The notes under the pieces are model-generated. The model searched no databases, was not told where the DNA came from, and saw nothing but the letters and a program-made list of their open reading frames with translations. This document shows, piece after piece, positions 52,501 through 61,086 of a stretch of DNA of 64,000 nt (the stretch's first letter is position 1; the number at the start of each line of letters is the position of its first letter). The stretch is from NCBI RefSeq assembly GCF_040115645.1, contig NC_089546.1:5677001-5741000 (forward strand), written 5' to 3'. A program made the translations under genes and the position numbers. The DNA is from Euwallacea fornicatus (Eukaryota; Arthropoda; Insecta; Coleoptera; Curculionidae).

Positions 52501-55500
52501 AAAAAGTTTATATAAATATAGGTTGGGTAATGCTTTGCTTTCAAGATATGGGCAGTCGAACTTGTTTTTATCCTTGTATACTGGGTGTCCCAGAATGAGG
52601 GGTCAACGCTCAACCACATATTCCTCGGTCGAAAATGTATCGATTCACGGTGACATATACGAAATTGTCTCCTTCTGGAGATGAGGCCCGTCAAAGTTTC
52701 ACTTTTTTTTTAGTTTTGCAAATAAGTCGAAAACGGCCGTATGGATTGCAACGAAATATGTTGCAAAATCGTCCTGCTCCTCGGGACACCTTGGACGGGA
52801 GTTATTAATCCAAAACCATCAGGGATTGTGGTCAATTCCTAGAAGGTCGAATGTTGAATGCATCAGAACATTTTTGTTCGCTCGTGAAGACGGCTGGTTT
52901 TTTTTATGTGAAATTTCTGGTCTGCTGTGCAACGTTTTTTATCCCTTGTTGAATTTTGACTTGGAGCCTCAATTGGGCGGAAAAGTGCAATTCTTCATTT
53001 CGACTTCTGGAACCAGTACAAACAAGTATCCGAGGCTAGGAATCGTTTGTCTTCCTTGGCTAGTGGCGTGCGCAGGGGAAATTTATAAAAAAAAAAAAAA
53101 CAAATGGTACGTAACTTTTTTTTTGTAAGAAACATTAAACAACAAGTAACACAATACTTGCAATAACTGCTGAAAATGTTTAATTTTAAAGCAAGCATTA
53201 GCTCGTCGGAACATCGATTGCCGCACACATTGAAATATTCCCGGAGTATACGTAGCTTATCTGATTATATAAATCCCGCATCCGTAGGATTAATTCCTCT
53301 TCACTGTTGACCGGGGTTCTATAAACAAAAGACTTTACATACTCCCAAAGGAAGAAATTTAACGGATTTAAATCCGGCGATCTGGGTGGTTATGACTGTG
53401 TATGGTGTAAAAAATATAGGAGTTTTAAAAAAGCCAGTTGCGCATAAATAGCTATAATAACCACAAATAACAGAGGGGAATTTCAAGAGAATCGGCTAAA
53501 GGATTATTAAGATTTTGGCAAAAAGAAACGAGTTTTTAATCAAAGCTTGAAATTCGGTATTTTGGAAATGAAGCCTTATCGGACGTATGTTAACGTAAAC
53601 GATCCCTCTTAAAATCCTTCAGCGAACCACACTTTGAAGTTAGGCCACCCAGTTAAATAACGCCCTTTGGCACGTGCAGTTTCTGAAATTAAAGACCATT
53701 TACTACATACATCATGCCTAGAATCGAATCGAAATTCGGTACAGATTTTTTTATAATAATTTATTATTATAACTTGATCCGGTATTACAACTATGAACCC
53801 TGCTACGTCGGGGTGTAACTACCCATTAAAAAAAAAAAAAAAAAATTATCTCCTCGATTTATCCATCTGATTTTGGTTCACAATCTTACAGTGTCTTCCA
53901 TGCAGCGGTTTCAAGCCACATTTTATTTCCTTTATATCTGCCCTATTTTCCAGGGCTGTGTGGTCTACTTTCGTTAAATTCAGTGGAGTACAATTGTTAT
54001 CTAGAGCACATATGGGTTTGTATAGTAGATGATCTTTATTATGAAAGTAGATGTGCTTTCGTGGACTTATTAGTTTCGCGCGAAGTTCATGTTCGTGTAG
54101 GTCGATCAATCCTCGCCCTTCGTGTGCCCTTTTGAATGCCAGCCGTTGCCTACGTGACGTGGAATGCAGTTCTGCCGCGTTAGGGAACGCTAGTACTGCC
54201 GTCCGCGTGCCGATCTGCGAATGTCTGACCAAACTAGAAATTTAGTTCCTTCCATTTAAGCAAAACTGTGAAACTTTCCATCGCATAAAGATTTATTAGG
54301 AATGAGTACTTATCCACAAACATTTTACGTCAGATAGAAGGTACCTCCTACGTGTAACGGCTACTGAGGTGCGACGCAAAATGTGACAAATTCCGAGTCA
54401 GTACTAGGCCGTGCTACAGAGGTTTGTTTTTTCGAACTCCAGTGATCCAAATTGTTGTGCAGTTCAAAACAATAACCGCTTATGGATTTTCTGTCATATA
54501 TCATCATTAATCAAATAAACCAACTACGTTCTCTTCTGAATAACAACAATACGGTGTAATAAACAGTGTGTTCTGTACACTAAATTACATACACCCCCGG
54601 ACAAATTTAAAGACGTACTTTGATGTCTCCAATTCCTTTCTCTCTATAATATCGGAGATATCGAAAAAAGTTATATTGCTGTAAGTAGCATTGATCGAAA
54701 CAATTAAAAACGATTGGGAAGAGGAGTTTCTAGAGCAATTAGGCTACAAGAGACTGCCCCGTACATTACAGATGCACCTGAACCTCTTGTGATATCTTTC
54801 ACCCCATGTGCGGGCCGTCGGTCATTATTAATGCACGTCAATGCGCGACCCCACGTCGCTGGACTTGTTAAAAAGTGCATCTGCATGAGGCTGAAATCGA
54901 AACTGTGGACTGGCCTGCAGGAAGTCCTGACACGAACCCAATAGAACATGCGTGAAAGAAGCTCGGGACATGGGCGAGAGTACGGTAACCGAAAACGTTG
55001 GGGAAACTGCGAAATAGTATGCATGAATAGTGGAAAACCATTATTCAAGAAGAAATTAGAAAGTTAACGAGAAGAATATGCCGGGAAATGGAAGCTATTC
55101 ACAGTGCTAGAGGAGAAAACGCCAGCTACTAATTTTTAAGTGTATTATCCATTTTTGTGTTAAAAATGTGATTTTGCCATGTTTGGCTTCGTGACTTTAT
55201 GCACCATTTTTGCCCTTCGATTAAAAAAAAAAGAAGATTTTTAACGTACGTCTCGAATTTTATTTGATATTTTGCAAAAGAAATAATGTCATAAGTGCCA
55301 TTTGATAATATCATGAAGCAAAAATAGTCGGAAATATTGAAAAAAACCTTTACTTTTCTCCTGGAATGTGTTTCAATGCTCGTAAAATATGTTTAAAATG
55401 CCCGTCTCTAGTACAATCGTGAAACTGTCTAAACTTGTTCTAAAACGAATATCAGGCCTTGTTCCCAGCGTGTACATTAAGCTACCTCCAGTTCTTTGTG

Positions 55501-58090
55501 GGGTAACTTTCCGCCCCGACTAATCTCACAACCTGTTCGGCGAAATTTTTGGCAATGGGCGATTGAGGCATTTTACAGTTTTGAAAATTAAATATTGTGC
55601 ACTAAATATAAAATAATAATAAACGTTCCGGTCGTTAAATTTTATTCGGTTGCAAATATTGCATTTTCCGAATTTGTCAATTTTCATACTATAAAAACAG
55701 AACCGATTTGATAATTTTGCGATTACAAAAGTTTTACTTAAATTTAGTTTTAAGATATTTAAAAATGTTTTGCCATTACAATGAAATGTGATATCAACCA
55801 CACAAAAAGGCAAATAGCAACATCCATGCATACCGTATGTCTCATAAAAAAACGGACGAAGCTATAACTCAACTATTTACGAACGGATTTTTATGATGTA
55901 AAAACCAAATAAAATGGTAATTTTCAGGCTGCTAAATGACATCAAAGTTGACCTTTTTTTTAAGCTCAGCTTCGACAACTTCTGGTGCGAACTTCAGAAT
56001 TGTAAAATTAAATTTACAGGAATCGCTTTCCTAACAGAGAAACTCCACCCCTTTCCACGCTTCACCGCGGCGCAAGGGTTTTTATAGAAGCTGGTTATTT
56101 TAAACGTCCGAAAAACAGTTATTCATGAAAGCAACGAAATTGCCATTCTAGCAGCTGTGAATGTAAATCCATACGTAAGTACGAGAAGATTATCGTTAGA
56201 TTCGGGGATATCACGGGCAAGTGTATCGAACATTCTCTACAATTTAAAATATCATCCTCACCACATTTCGTTACACCAATAACTGAACCATAATGATTAT
56301 GGGCCTCGTATGCAATTTTGCGAACGGGCATTGCAAAACGAGAACGAAAATCAAAATCGTTTCAAATTTGTTCTCTTCACAGGTGAAGCCGGCTTCGAAA
56401 ATGATGGACAAGTAAATTTATAAAGTATCTACGGAAAATCCTTACTGGACACGACAAGTGACCAGTCAACGACCGTGATTTGTAAACCTTTGGTGTGAGG
56501 TACTTGACAATACAATAATGGGTCCATATTTCATCGATGGCTCACTGAGTGAAATAAAGTATCAAAACTTCTTGAAGGGAGATTTTCGCTCGTTATTGGA
56601 AGACATTAATTTGGAAACTCGTCGTTCGACGTGGTATCATCGTGACGGTTGTCCGGCTCATTGGGCCTCAGCTCCTCGAGGAACTTTCCATCGTTCATAT
56701 TCCAACCGATGAATTGGACGTGGTGGATCTATCCATCGGCCAGCACGATGGCCAGATCTGACCCCACTCAACCGTTTTGTTCTGGGTACCCACAATGCTC
56801 GAAAGCGTAACAGAAAGATATAGGGATGCTTCTGTCTCGATTTGTTCCAGAAGTCTTAGTGTTCTTTCAGCGAGCATTACAGATGTGTTCAAGAAAATGT
56901 ATCGATGAAAATGGCGGACATTTTGAGTATTCGCTTCATCATTGATTTAATGTTCACTTTGTTGTGTTTATTTAACATTTAATTTAGTTTATTTGTAATC
57001 TTAATGATAAGTTAAATTGTTTCCTTCTTCACAAACGGGTTTCTTTCTTGACATGCCATCGAAGGCACTAAAAAAGCAGGTTTCCGTTTAAAAAACATAA
57101 GATACGATTCGTTTGGAATTAGAAAGAAAAATATTTTTCTGATTACAGCGCCATCTATCGCGTAACAAAAAAGAACTTTCAGGCAAACCCCACACAATTT
57201 TTCGTCATAGAATTCGAATCTGCAATAAAAAATGGGGATTTAAAAATTACCTCTGTTCCAGTCCCAGGTGGTAGGGTTGGGGAGTCATGTTTGATGTCAT
57301 TGACTGGGTCCTTTCGAGACAAACAAATCTCGTTTGGAACTTTTTTTCAGTCCATTGCGTAATTTCCGACATATTCCAATTTGTCAAGTTAAATGGACCA
57401 CCCGATATTTACTCTCTGGTCGAGAATCGTTAAGATTACTTTAGTTTAATGGTTTCAGCGTTTGCCAAACTTTCTCTTCCACTATTCTTTATTTTGACGA
57501 TCCTGAATGTCTGCAGCTCCATAAATTACGGGATGAAGATTTTGAAAAAGAAAGAGATCGTCAGACGGTTTAAAATTGGATTGAGATAGCTGAAAATTGG
57601 GCTTAACAAGACACTTAGAGGAACCATAGTTAACTCCATTTTCCATCAAAATCCCATTCAGATGGTTGTTAATTTGAGTACTATTGAGTGTAGCGGCGCA
57701 GAAGACCTAGTGGAGAAGCTGTGGGACTCGTTCCTTCTTCTCTTAATCGTCGACAAAGTAATGTGAAGTGTTTTGAACGGGTTTTAGGAGGTCTTGACCT
57801 ATTCTATCTAATATAAATCACTTCTCGAATAACGAACTTCGCAATGTCTTTTTTCTGCTCCATGTCCTCACACGATTCGCTAAAAGAAGACCTTTTTGAG
57901 CTGAACCTTTAGACGAGTGAAAGAACAGTTTAATGGAAACATAAAAATTTTCATTTCAGACAATATAATCTCAACCAACGCAATTCCCAAATCCGAAACG
58001 CGCCAAACCAACAGTGTGGACCCAAGCAGTGACGACGAGGATGACGACCAAGACATTGAGGGTAGCGCAGACCATCCAAACGACTACTAA
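34453..58090 (+). CDS. Cow: Testican/SPOCK-type secreted proteoglycan (Cow orthologue), 8 coding exons, 5' incomplete
   Basis: Testicans are secreted, calcium-binding heparan-sulphate proteoglycans; in Drosophila the orthologue Carrier of wingless binds Wingless and affects its spread (established knowledge). Seen here: eight GT-AG exons (34453-34510, 43942-44044, 44128-44265, 44354-44499, 44555-44781, 48790-49273, 49324-49461, 57960-58090) join without a stop into 474 codons plus TAA. Numbering from the first visible codon: Cys-containing N-segment 20-54, acidic run about 60-99, Kazal-like module 101-147, basic linker 150-224, SPARC-type EC domain about 265-385 with EF-hand loops DENSDSMLSLQE (318-329) and DLDKDLVVTPVE (350-361), thyroglobulin type-1 module 387-431 with CWCV at 410-413, and acidic tail 433-474. 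The order matches testican, not SPARC, which lacks the thyroglobulin module. The start codon and signal peptide are missing: the first visible exon starts in phase 0, so an upstream exon must supply them. Three introns of 4-9 kb carry most of the transposon relics. Confidence 0.93.
34511..36377. other. Testican intron, 5' part, no element recognised
   Basis: Unique-looking sequence. Frame 35270-35506 has no known domain and no matching splice phase for the testican transcript. Confidence 0.45.
36378..37635 (+). mobile_element. Mariner (DD34D) relic, copy M2, full length 1258 bp
   Basis: Inverted ends TA|CGCGGATAGGCCCAAAAG and TA|TGAGGATAGCCCCAGAAG with TA duplication. + strand transposase pieces: FITMDETWVRHFVPETKQQS (first D), KKVKTVPSAGKVMGSV, and PFSPDLAPSDYF (third D). 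Several stops and frameshifts. Lies in the first long testican intron in sense orientation. Confidence 0.88.
37638..39194. other. Testican intron, no element recognised
   Basis: Sequence between mariner M2 and repeat S5, less AT-rich around 37.7-38.5 kb. No coding or transposon motif. Confidence 0.45.
39195..39390. repeat. CAGTGGCGT pair S5, spacing 183 bp
   Basis: CAGTGGCGTATC at 39195 and CAGTGGCGTGTC at 39378. Same core and spacing as arrays S1-S4. Confidence 0.45.
39391..40617. other. Testican intron, no element recognised
   Basis: Between repeat pair S5 and mariner M3. Short frames only. Confidence 0.45.
40618..43682 (-). mobile_element. Mariner (DD34D) relic M3, split by a later transposon
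   Basis: Minus strand; ends cgaggatagtcccagaag (40618) and, inverted, agaggacggtccgagaag (43682), each with TA. The two halves, 40618-41350 and 43171-43682, add up to about 1245 bp, close to M2. The left half keeps DETWVHRFTPETKEQSKQ, RPNEEIWKTHLAKRKVLFHQ and PCSPDLAPSEYFLFPNLKKL. The second D is N and the third is E, so it is inactive. Confidence 0.85.
41351..43168 (+). mobile_element. DD41D/DUF4817-type element D2, nested inside mariner M3
   Basis: Right end TA|CAGCGTGGCTCATTTAAAAC (inverted) matches the left end ccccatttaaaacagtct; further shared blocks (gcacatcaaa, ttttaaatattgt, aaatcgaaaaaa) lie within 300 bp of each end. + strand: IYFKNNEIVRETAKIFNGKH (HTH), SAPYLANLISKFMETGSAAD, HPYKMHLIHELNEDDSDRR, FSDEFTLFPNGFVNRH and EWPPKSPDLTPFAFS, where the third D has become A. 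About 35 bp of the mariner seems lost at the junction. Confidence 0.8.
43942..44044 (+). CDS. Cow: Testican exon b, Cys-containing N-terminal segment
   Basis: Acceptor tttctttgcag, donor gtaagg. It encodes DLCRPLNCKKKEICLLEDSF and then a segment ending CVSRKELKKNG. The pattern of four Cys followed by Val-Ser-Arg-Lys-Glu-Leu is typical of the region just before the acidic/Kazal part in SPOCK proteins. It ends with two bases of a Gly codon completed by exon c. Confidence 0.9.
44128..44265 (+). CDS. Cow: Testican exon c, acidic segment
   Basis: Acceptor attccag, donor gtaagt. After the first G completes a Gly codon, the exon encodes DIVVPKSSTKTDDPKAK followed by about 28 residues that are mostly Asp and Glu. 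Reading the exon from its first base would give a stop, so the phase is fixed by exon b. The low-complexity acidic run is likely unstructured. Confidence 0.88.
44354..44499 (+). CDS. Cow: Testican exon d, Kazal/follistatin-like module
   Basis: Acceptor gttccag, donor gttgtt (less common, but the reading frame requires it). Encodes CRPCPVVKPIFLCGSDNRTY, then the rest of the module with Cys at residues 101, 104, 113, 124, 131, 141, 145 and 147. CGSDNRTYSSLC is the Kazal signature. In testicans this module is structural and part of the protease-inhibitor-like region. Confidence 0.95.
44555..44781 (+). CDS. Cow: Testican exon e, basic linker
   Basis: Follows a 55-bp intron ending gtttag; donor gtgagc. 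75 codons begin ESDSRQRKKQRQSERLNNFM and end YKYIKYTKYNK. It is rich in Lys, Arg and Tyr and has no known fold that I recognise. The open frame continues into the next intron for 60 codons, which is read-through, not coding. Confidence 0.88.
45465..46070 (+). pseudogene. DD41D-type transposase relic, copy D1
   Basis: EVNRHNMHY, NKIIRSFFIEANLNGGEM, HDGCPAHFAHVAQDVLNEMF and WIARNGPVNWLSRSPDLALL, then DIFFGGYLKEKAY. Second and third catalytic D are both kept with 41 residues between them. The upstream half has stops. Element ends not found; a possible right end cgccccgta lies near 46303. Confidence 0.78.
46471..47335. repeat. Diverged tandem repeats S4 in a testican intron
   Basis: GC-rich core (cagggcgtggcg, caggggcgcgcgg, caggggcgtgcggg, cagcaacgtgccg, cagtgacgggcgcgc, gcgtgccgtag) at 46471, 46638, 46866, 47042, 47184 and 47326, each followed by gaaaat/gaat and preceded by an AT-rich stretch with caataatgaat-like text. 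Confidence 0.6.
47455..48302 (-). pseudogene. Tc1-like transposase relic with a 192-codon open N-terminal half
   Basis: Minus strand frame 47724-48302: MQRNFHQLSEFEKRPPIYGD, GWSFGEIATRLLRSVNTIAR (HTH), RRLRIMALRDKFISSRMLAN, RTIYGRIKSFGVIRHRPHLV, RLQWCRDRINWNLEWDNIVF and SEESR. The first catalytic D is E. After a frameshift, the C-terminal part (NHLIRSMLRRV-like, down to about 47475) follows. Clearly Tc1, longest open frame of any relic here but one. Confidence 0.85.
48357..48452. repeat. Imperfect inverted repeat
   Basis: ttttcagtcatattgttgatgttt at the left is mirrored by aaacattgataaatatgactgaaaa at the right. It lies just outside the 5' end of the Tc1-like relic; it may be a remnant of that element's end. 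Confidence 0.5.
48790..49273 (+). CDS. Cow: Testican exon f, SPARC-type extracellular calcium-binding domain
   Basis: Acceptor ctgcacag, donor gtatgt. 161 codons: a linker, then a helical segment around NRLLDWFSVVMAD, CKGEVRWMFQHLDENSDSM, and the EF-hand pair. EF loop 1 has D, N, D, S and E at positions 1, 3, 5, 9 and 12; loop 2 has D, D, D, T and E at the same positions, so both could bind calcium. VEWCKCF closes the second hand. Length and layout agree with the EC domain of SPARC/testican proteins. Confidence 0.96.
49324..49461 (+). CDS. Cow: Testican exon g, thyroglobulin type-1 module
   Basis: Follows a 50-bp intron; donor gtaagt. Encodes YMPECDSQGYYKPIQCH, then CWCV and a final Cys, the diagnostic pattern of a thyroglobulin type-1 repeat (QC...CWCV...C). 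Phase 1 at both ends, as is common for exons that carry a complete module. Confidence 0.96.
49838..50355 (+). pseudogene. Mariner (DD34D) relic, copy M4, truncated at both ends
   Basis: Same sequence family as M2 (tcgtacgacctgtcaagacgag; cgattactgtcgattaaaca). Contains MAETWVHLFTTEMKEQ, where the first catalytic D has become A. A (TC)n run replaces part of the coding region before INQLGLELFQ. Sense to testican. Confidence 0.8.
50288..50312. repeat. (TC)n microsatellite
   Basis: About twelve TC units, inside mariner copy M4. A second TC-rich stretch is at 50606-50628. Confidence 0.9.
50356..50900. other. GC-rich insert of unknown origin
   Basis: Roughly 55% GC by eye in a window near 35%, with ccgcccgtcgaccc, ggcgccgccgaggtcgc and gtaagcccgggattattggc. 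It abuts the M4 mariner relic. Possibly the 5' region of a non-LTR retrotransposon or foreign DNA; no coding motif supports either. Confidence 0.4.
50994..51330 (-). pseudogene. Mariner-like transposase fragment, C-terminal
   Basis: Minus strand: LTREKLEEIHWSTLEQPPYS, then PDLYPCDYHTVGSL and a closing GFVRS. The third catalytic D is kept in PCDYH. This is a mariner lineage different from M1-M4. Confidence 0.75.
51331..51665 (+). pseudogene. DD41D-type transposase fragment on the opposite strand
   Basis: + strand: LRQDDAPPHYAVTGRRFSDQ (second D), then RVGRGEVIEWFPRSPSFCLP and DFFA. It directly abuts the minus-strand mariner fragment at 50994-51330, so two unrelated relics are fused head to head. 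Confidence 0.72.
51666..52438. other. Testican intron, no element recognised
   Basis: Contains a lone transposon-like terminus (ggccaccccgtata near 51918) without a partner that I could find. Confidence 0.4.
52439..53667 (-). mobile_element. Relic copy C2, with an inserted foreign segment
   Basis: Left TA|CAGGGTTTTGTTTACGTACG and, inverted, a right end near 53667 (ggccacccagttaaataacgccc) match copy C1. Minus strand 53055-53395 carries PPRSPDLNPLNFFLWEYVKS, FVYRTPVNSEEELILRMRDL and a following YNQISYVYSGNIS. At about 52582 a different terminus (tatactgggtgtcccagaat) starts a segment not present in C1. Confidence 0.65.
53846..54232 (-). pseudogene. Possible non-LTR retrotransposon reverse-transcriptase C-terminal fragment
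   Basis: Open for 128 codons on the minus strand with RAHEGRGLIDLHEHELRAKL, NKDHLLYKPICALDNNCTPL and GLKPLHGRHCKIVNQNQMDK. The GRGLIDL and KPLHGRH motifs resemble the region after the polymerase domain in Dong/R4-type elements. Recognition is from memory of motifs only. The A run at 53827-53845 is on the wrong side to be its tail. Confidence 0.5.
54590..55136 (+). pseudogene. Tc1-like DD34E transposase relic
   Basis: DAPEPLVISFTPCAGRRSLL, then LMHVNARPHVAGLVKKC (second D is V), and, one base out of frame, DWPAGSPDTNPIEHAWKKLG (third residue Glu), ending RRICREMEAIHSARGENASY and stop. The left end may be acacccccggacaaatttaa near 54591. Confidence 0.82.
55140..56017. other. Testican intron, no element recognised
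   Basis: AT-rich spacer between the Tc1 relic and copy B2; the frame 55526-55831 has no family motif. Confidence 0.45.
56018..57405 (+). mobile_element. DUF4817-type relic, copy B2, 5' truncated
   Basis: Begins inside the HTH codons (RNRFPNRETPPLSTLHR) and ends with the B inverted repeat ggtccatttaac... at 57405, followed by TA. VNPYVSTRRLSLDSGISRAS, MGPYFIDGSLSEIKYQNFL and WYHRDGCPAHWASAP (second D kept) show a transposase closer to intact in places than B1. Stops present. Sense to testican, in its last intron. Confidence 0.82.
57960..58090 (+). CDS. Cow: Testican exon h, acidic C-terminal tail and stop
   Basis: Acceptor tcatttcag after an 8.5-kb intron. 42 whole codons, preceded by a split Asp codon, begin NIISTNAIPKSETRQTNSVD, run through SSDDEDDDQDIEG and end HPNDY before TAA (58088-58090). 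An acidic tail after the thyroglobulin module is typical of testicans. I see no clear Ser-Gly glycosaminoglycan site in this exon. Confidence 0.88.
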
Positions 58091-58959
58091 TTAGTCCCAA
58101 ATAATCCATAAGGGTTTGTTGACCGAAATTCGATGTGTTTTCTGTGTTGTTTTTCTAAGCTAATTTCAGTCTAACAGTTCAGCAGATCCTTATTATACTT
58201 GTTTCACAGCATCATCCATCTTCATCGCCACGAAATTTAGTTCGGTCCTTCAAGTCAATTTTTTGGCAAGTAACAATCATCCCAGGCCTAAAGCACTCAC
58301 TAAATGATAATAATCGCTTTAAAACTACAGAAATCGACAGGAACTGGCCTATTATAAGTGTGTATAACTGAACAATACTCCCTCATCATATTTTACCATT
58401 CTAAACATTGTTCATTAAACTAATAATAATTAATCACAAATTAAGGGAAATAATTATTATTATTATATAAATCGATGTAAATACATTCCATTAGTAGTAA
58501 TGTTATATACCTGCGGGGTGCTGGAATTGGACCCTTTGCGGCTCGCTAGAGCCCCAGAGAGGTAATTCCGAGTGTTCGTCCCCTAAATAACGTACTTTTG
58601 TACTTATTTTGTTGTGTTAGGAAAGTGATAAATATAATCTGTTACTTTGATGCAATATTAGTTGGATCGGTAGGGTTTAGTTGTGTAGGGAGGATAATAT
58701 TTTTATGCATCCTAAGACGCCGTTACATTAGAAAGTATCTAAACGTGCTAAAGCTTTAATGTTACCGTGCCGTCTCCTATAATGAGTATTTAGAATTTTT
58801 ATTATTCGTATCTCTAACTAGAGTGTGTGAGATAAAGTACCTACATTCCCATATTTAACTGTGTACTTTTAGTAGACGACTTAATTTTGAGGATTGAAAA
58901 AATGATTCAAGTGTCACTTCATTCTACTCTTTGTGTTTGCCATTTATTGCCAATTTATA
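58091..58959 (+). other. Probable testican 3' UTR, first part
   Basis: AT-rich sequence after the stop codon without open frames of note. No canonical AATAAA is present before the inverted-repeat element at 58960; only weak variants such as TATAAA near 58464 and GATAAA near 58828. The transcript may therefore run on into or beyond that element. Confidence 0.45.
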
Positions 58960-60009
58960 CAGGGCGTTTCAGAATAAATCTGCCACCTTCTTGCTGTAGT
59001 TTCCAGTAACCGAATTAAGAAGAAATGTCCATGCAAACACGCGACCGCGTCCGTTTCCTGTCCCCAATACAGGGTGACGAAAATTTAGTATTTTCTTAGT
59101 TTGTTCCTGGTAAGTTCGTTCCGGCAATAAATATTTTTGTGAAAATTGGGCACCACAAAATAGGTGCAGACACACTGCTTTTAGGGGGAATACAACGTTT
59201 GAAATTTCGCAAGAGTCGCCCCCTACTGAGTTAATCCCGAATATTTTGAACGGAAAATGCGCTACACCACTGGTAAAAAAAATTTAATATATTTATCTCG
59301 ATACTTCATATTTCTGTGAAAAAAACGTCTCTTGCGTGTTTTTTATAACGTTAATCGTTTTCATGAAAAAAAAAACATTATTTGCTAAGTAATATTAAAA
59401 TCACGACGCTAAGTTAGGCGTATTTGTTTACTTATAAAAAAAAACATCAAATAAAGTGTTGAAGAGACCATCCACCTGCAAGAATGCATGCCCGGCCCAT
59501 GTATTGCATATTATTATTTAATGGTATTGCATACCATTAAAAGGATTCCTAGTATATTTTTTATTGCGATTAATGAATTATGCGATTTCTCAATCGTAAA
59601 TTGTTACGCTTTTTTTCATCAAATTAATTAACATTATGTAAATTATTTAAAACACATTTCATTACAAAAATATGATGCATTCGGATAATCATTTTTTTCA
59701 CCAGCGGCGTATCATAGTTTTCGGTTAAAATGTTCAAAGTCACATCAATGGGGGTGCTGGTGAAAAAAATCACTTTTGCCCTTAGAAGTTGCGTTTCCGT
59801 GCCCATTTTACGATTCCCAATTTTCAAAAAAAAAAAAAATTCTAATGATAGAGCGGACTTATTAGAAAAGAAACTATTTAAAAACATTATCATTTTGCAT
59901 TTCAGACAGGAAACAAAAATGCACCCATGTACGTATAAGTGTTTTTTCTTATTTCGGTTGCACGAACCTACAGGAAGCAGTTGGAAGACGTATGCTGAGG
60001 CACCCCGTG
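58960..60009. mobile_element. 1050-bp inverted-repeat element in the testican 3' flank
   Basis: Left TA|CAGGGCGTTTCAGAATAA and inverted right CACGGGGTGCCTCAGCATAC|TA share cttgctgtagtttc / cttcctgtaggttc, aaccgaa and a further 60 bp. No transposase seen. It contains another terminus-like motif (tacagggtgacgaaaattta at 59070) that may mark a nested insert. Confidence 0.65.
58973..58978 (+). terminator. Candidate poly(A) signal AATAAA inside a transposon end
   Basis: First canonical AATAAA downstream of the testican stop. It lies in the left inverted repeat of the 58960-60009 element, 14 bases from its edge. Use as a signal is inference. Confidence 0.3.
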
Positions 60010-60128
60010 TAACACCCACGGAATAAAATAATTCATAATAGGGAATATTATTGGTATTATTTGAATACGTTGGTTATAAGCACCTGCTCCTCCAGACAAT
60101 GTATTTATTGTATGTTTTTAACATATTT

Positions 60129-60134
60129 AATAAA
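60129..60134 (+). terminator. Candidate poly(A) signal AATAAA
   Basis: AATAAA in an AT-rich context about 2.0 kb after the testican stop and just past the inverted-repeat element, followed by a T-rich stretch (ttttattttcgttgtttc). Another AATAAA is at 60022-60027. One of these may be the native 3' end. Confidence 0.3.
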
Positions 60135-61084
60135 GTTAGAAATAATAATTTTATTTTCGTTGTTTCATTGTGCGTAGCAGACCTCTTCGAATTGTCCCAG
60201 AGAGTCCATAAACAGGCCTGATCGTAAGATATTTATTTCTGAGGTTCTCAAATGGCCAAAAACAATCTTTTAAGAAGAATCGGAAAATCGATTCATGATA
60301 ATGCTCACGAAATAAAATTCTATACATCAGACGATGTAGAAACGTACAAACAACTTTTCGTTCCAGTTACTTTCAATGATTCGAGTTTCAATAAAAAAGG
60401 AAAAATCTAGATATTCTTGTCCGGCCCCATTATCTTCTTCCAGATCTTCAGTGGAAACTTCCTCGTCATCGTAATTTATCATAAGTCATGCTTTACCACC
60501 AGAGTATTGTTGTACTACGAAGAAAGTAAGTATCTTCAAATAAAGTAATAAAAAGCCGAACAATGCAGCACAGTTCCTAAGATATAATTAAACGTATGAA
60601 TCCCAGCTTAAGTCGTTTTTTCTTAACTCTATACGGAATGGTTTCTTAATATACGACACGATATTTTCAATTAACACTTCGTGGGGTCAAATGGCTGAAT
60701 ACCAAAGAGTGTTTTCTAAATTTTCTAGCTTTCGTGTTTCTCTAAATACTTCTAATGGGCACTCAGCTAAGGAGTCCCTGTACCTGAGTCCTTCGACTGT
60801 GGATCTTGGTATAATCCCTAAGAAAACTGCCTTCTATGGACGCGAATCATCTCAATCAAGCCTTTTTCTCTTTTATCCTTCCTTTTTTATTAGGGTATTC
60901 ACCTGCAATCAAAGGCATTGTTGCCAAATTGTTTCTATGAATTTGTAGTGTTTTATTTACAAAACCAGCAAGATGTGGCAATTATTCAGTGTAAAGGTGT
61001 ATTTTTGAACTCGAGAGATAAGCGCATCTTGGAAATTTTGTTTACTTCGATTGACCTACGGCTTTAAGTTTATAATTGTAAACA
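60135..61084. other. Former upstream flank of the Kazal gene
   Basis: Between the possible testican poly(A) site and element A3. Before A3 inserted, this would have been the proximal upstream region of the Kazal promoter (inference). No clear binding-site cluster seen. Confidence 0.35.
60361..60500 (-). other. Short acidic open frame, unassigned
   Basis: Minus strand reads MINYDDEEVSTEDLEEDNGA, then GQEYLDFSFFIE. Acidic N-termini of this kind occur in domesticated or relic transposases such as piggyBac, but nothing beyond composition supports this. No splice context was established. Confidence 0.2.
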
Positions 61085-61086
61085 TA

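Noticed and set aside
53827..53845. A run as the tail of the reverse-transcriptase fragment
   Set aside because: The fragment is on the minus strand, so a 3' tail would appear as T on the + strand at this side.
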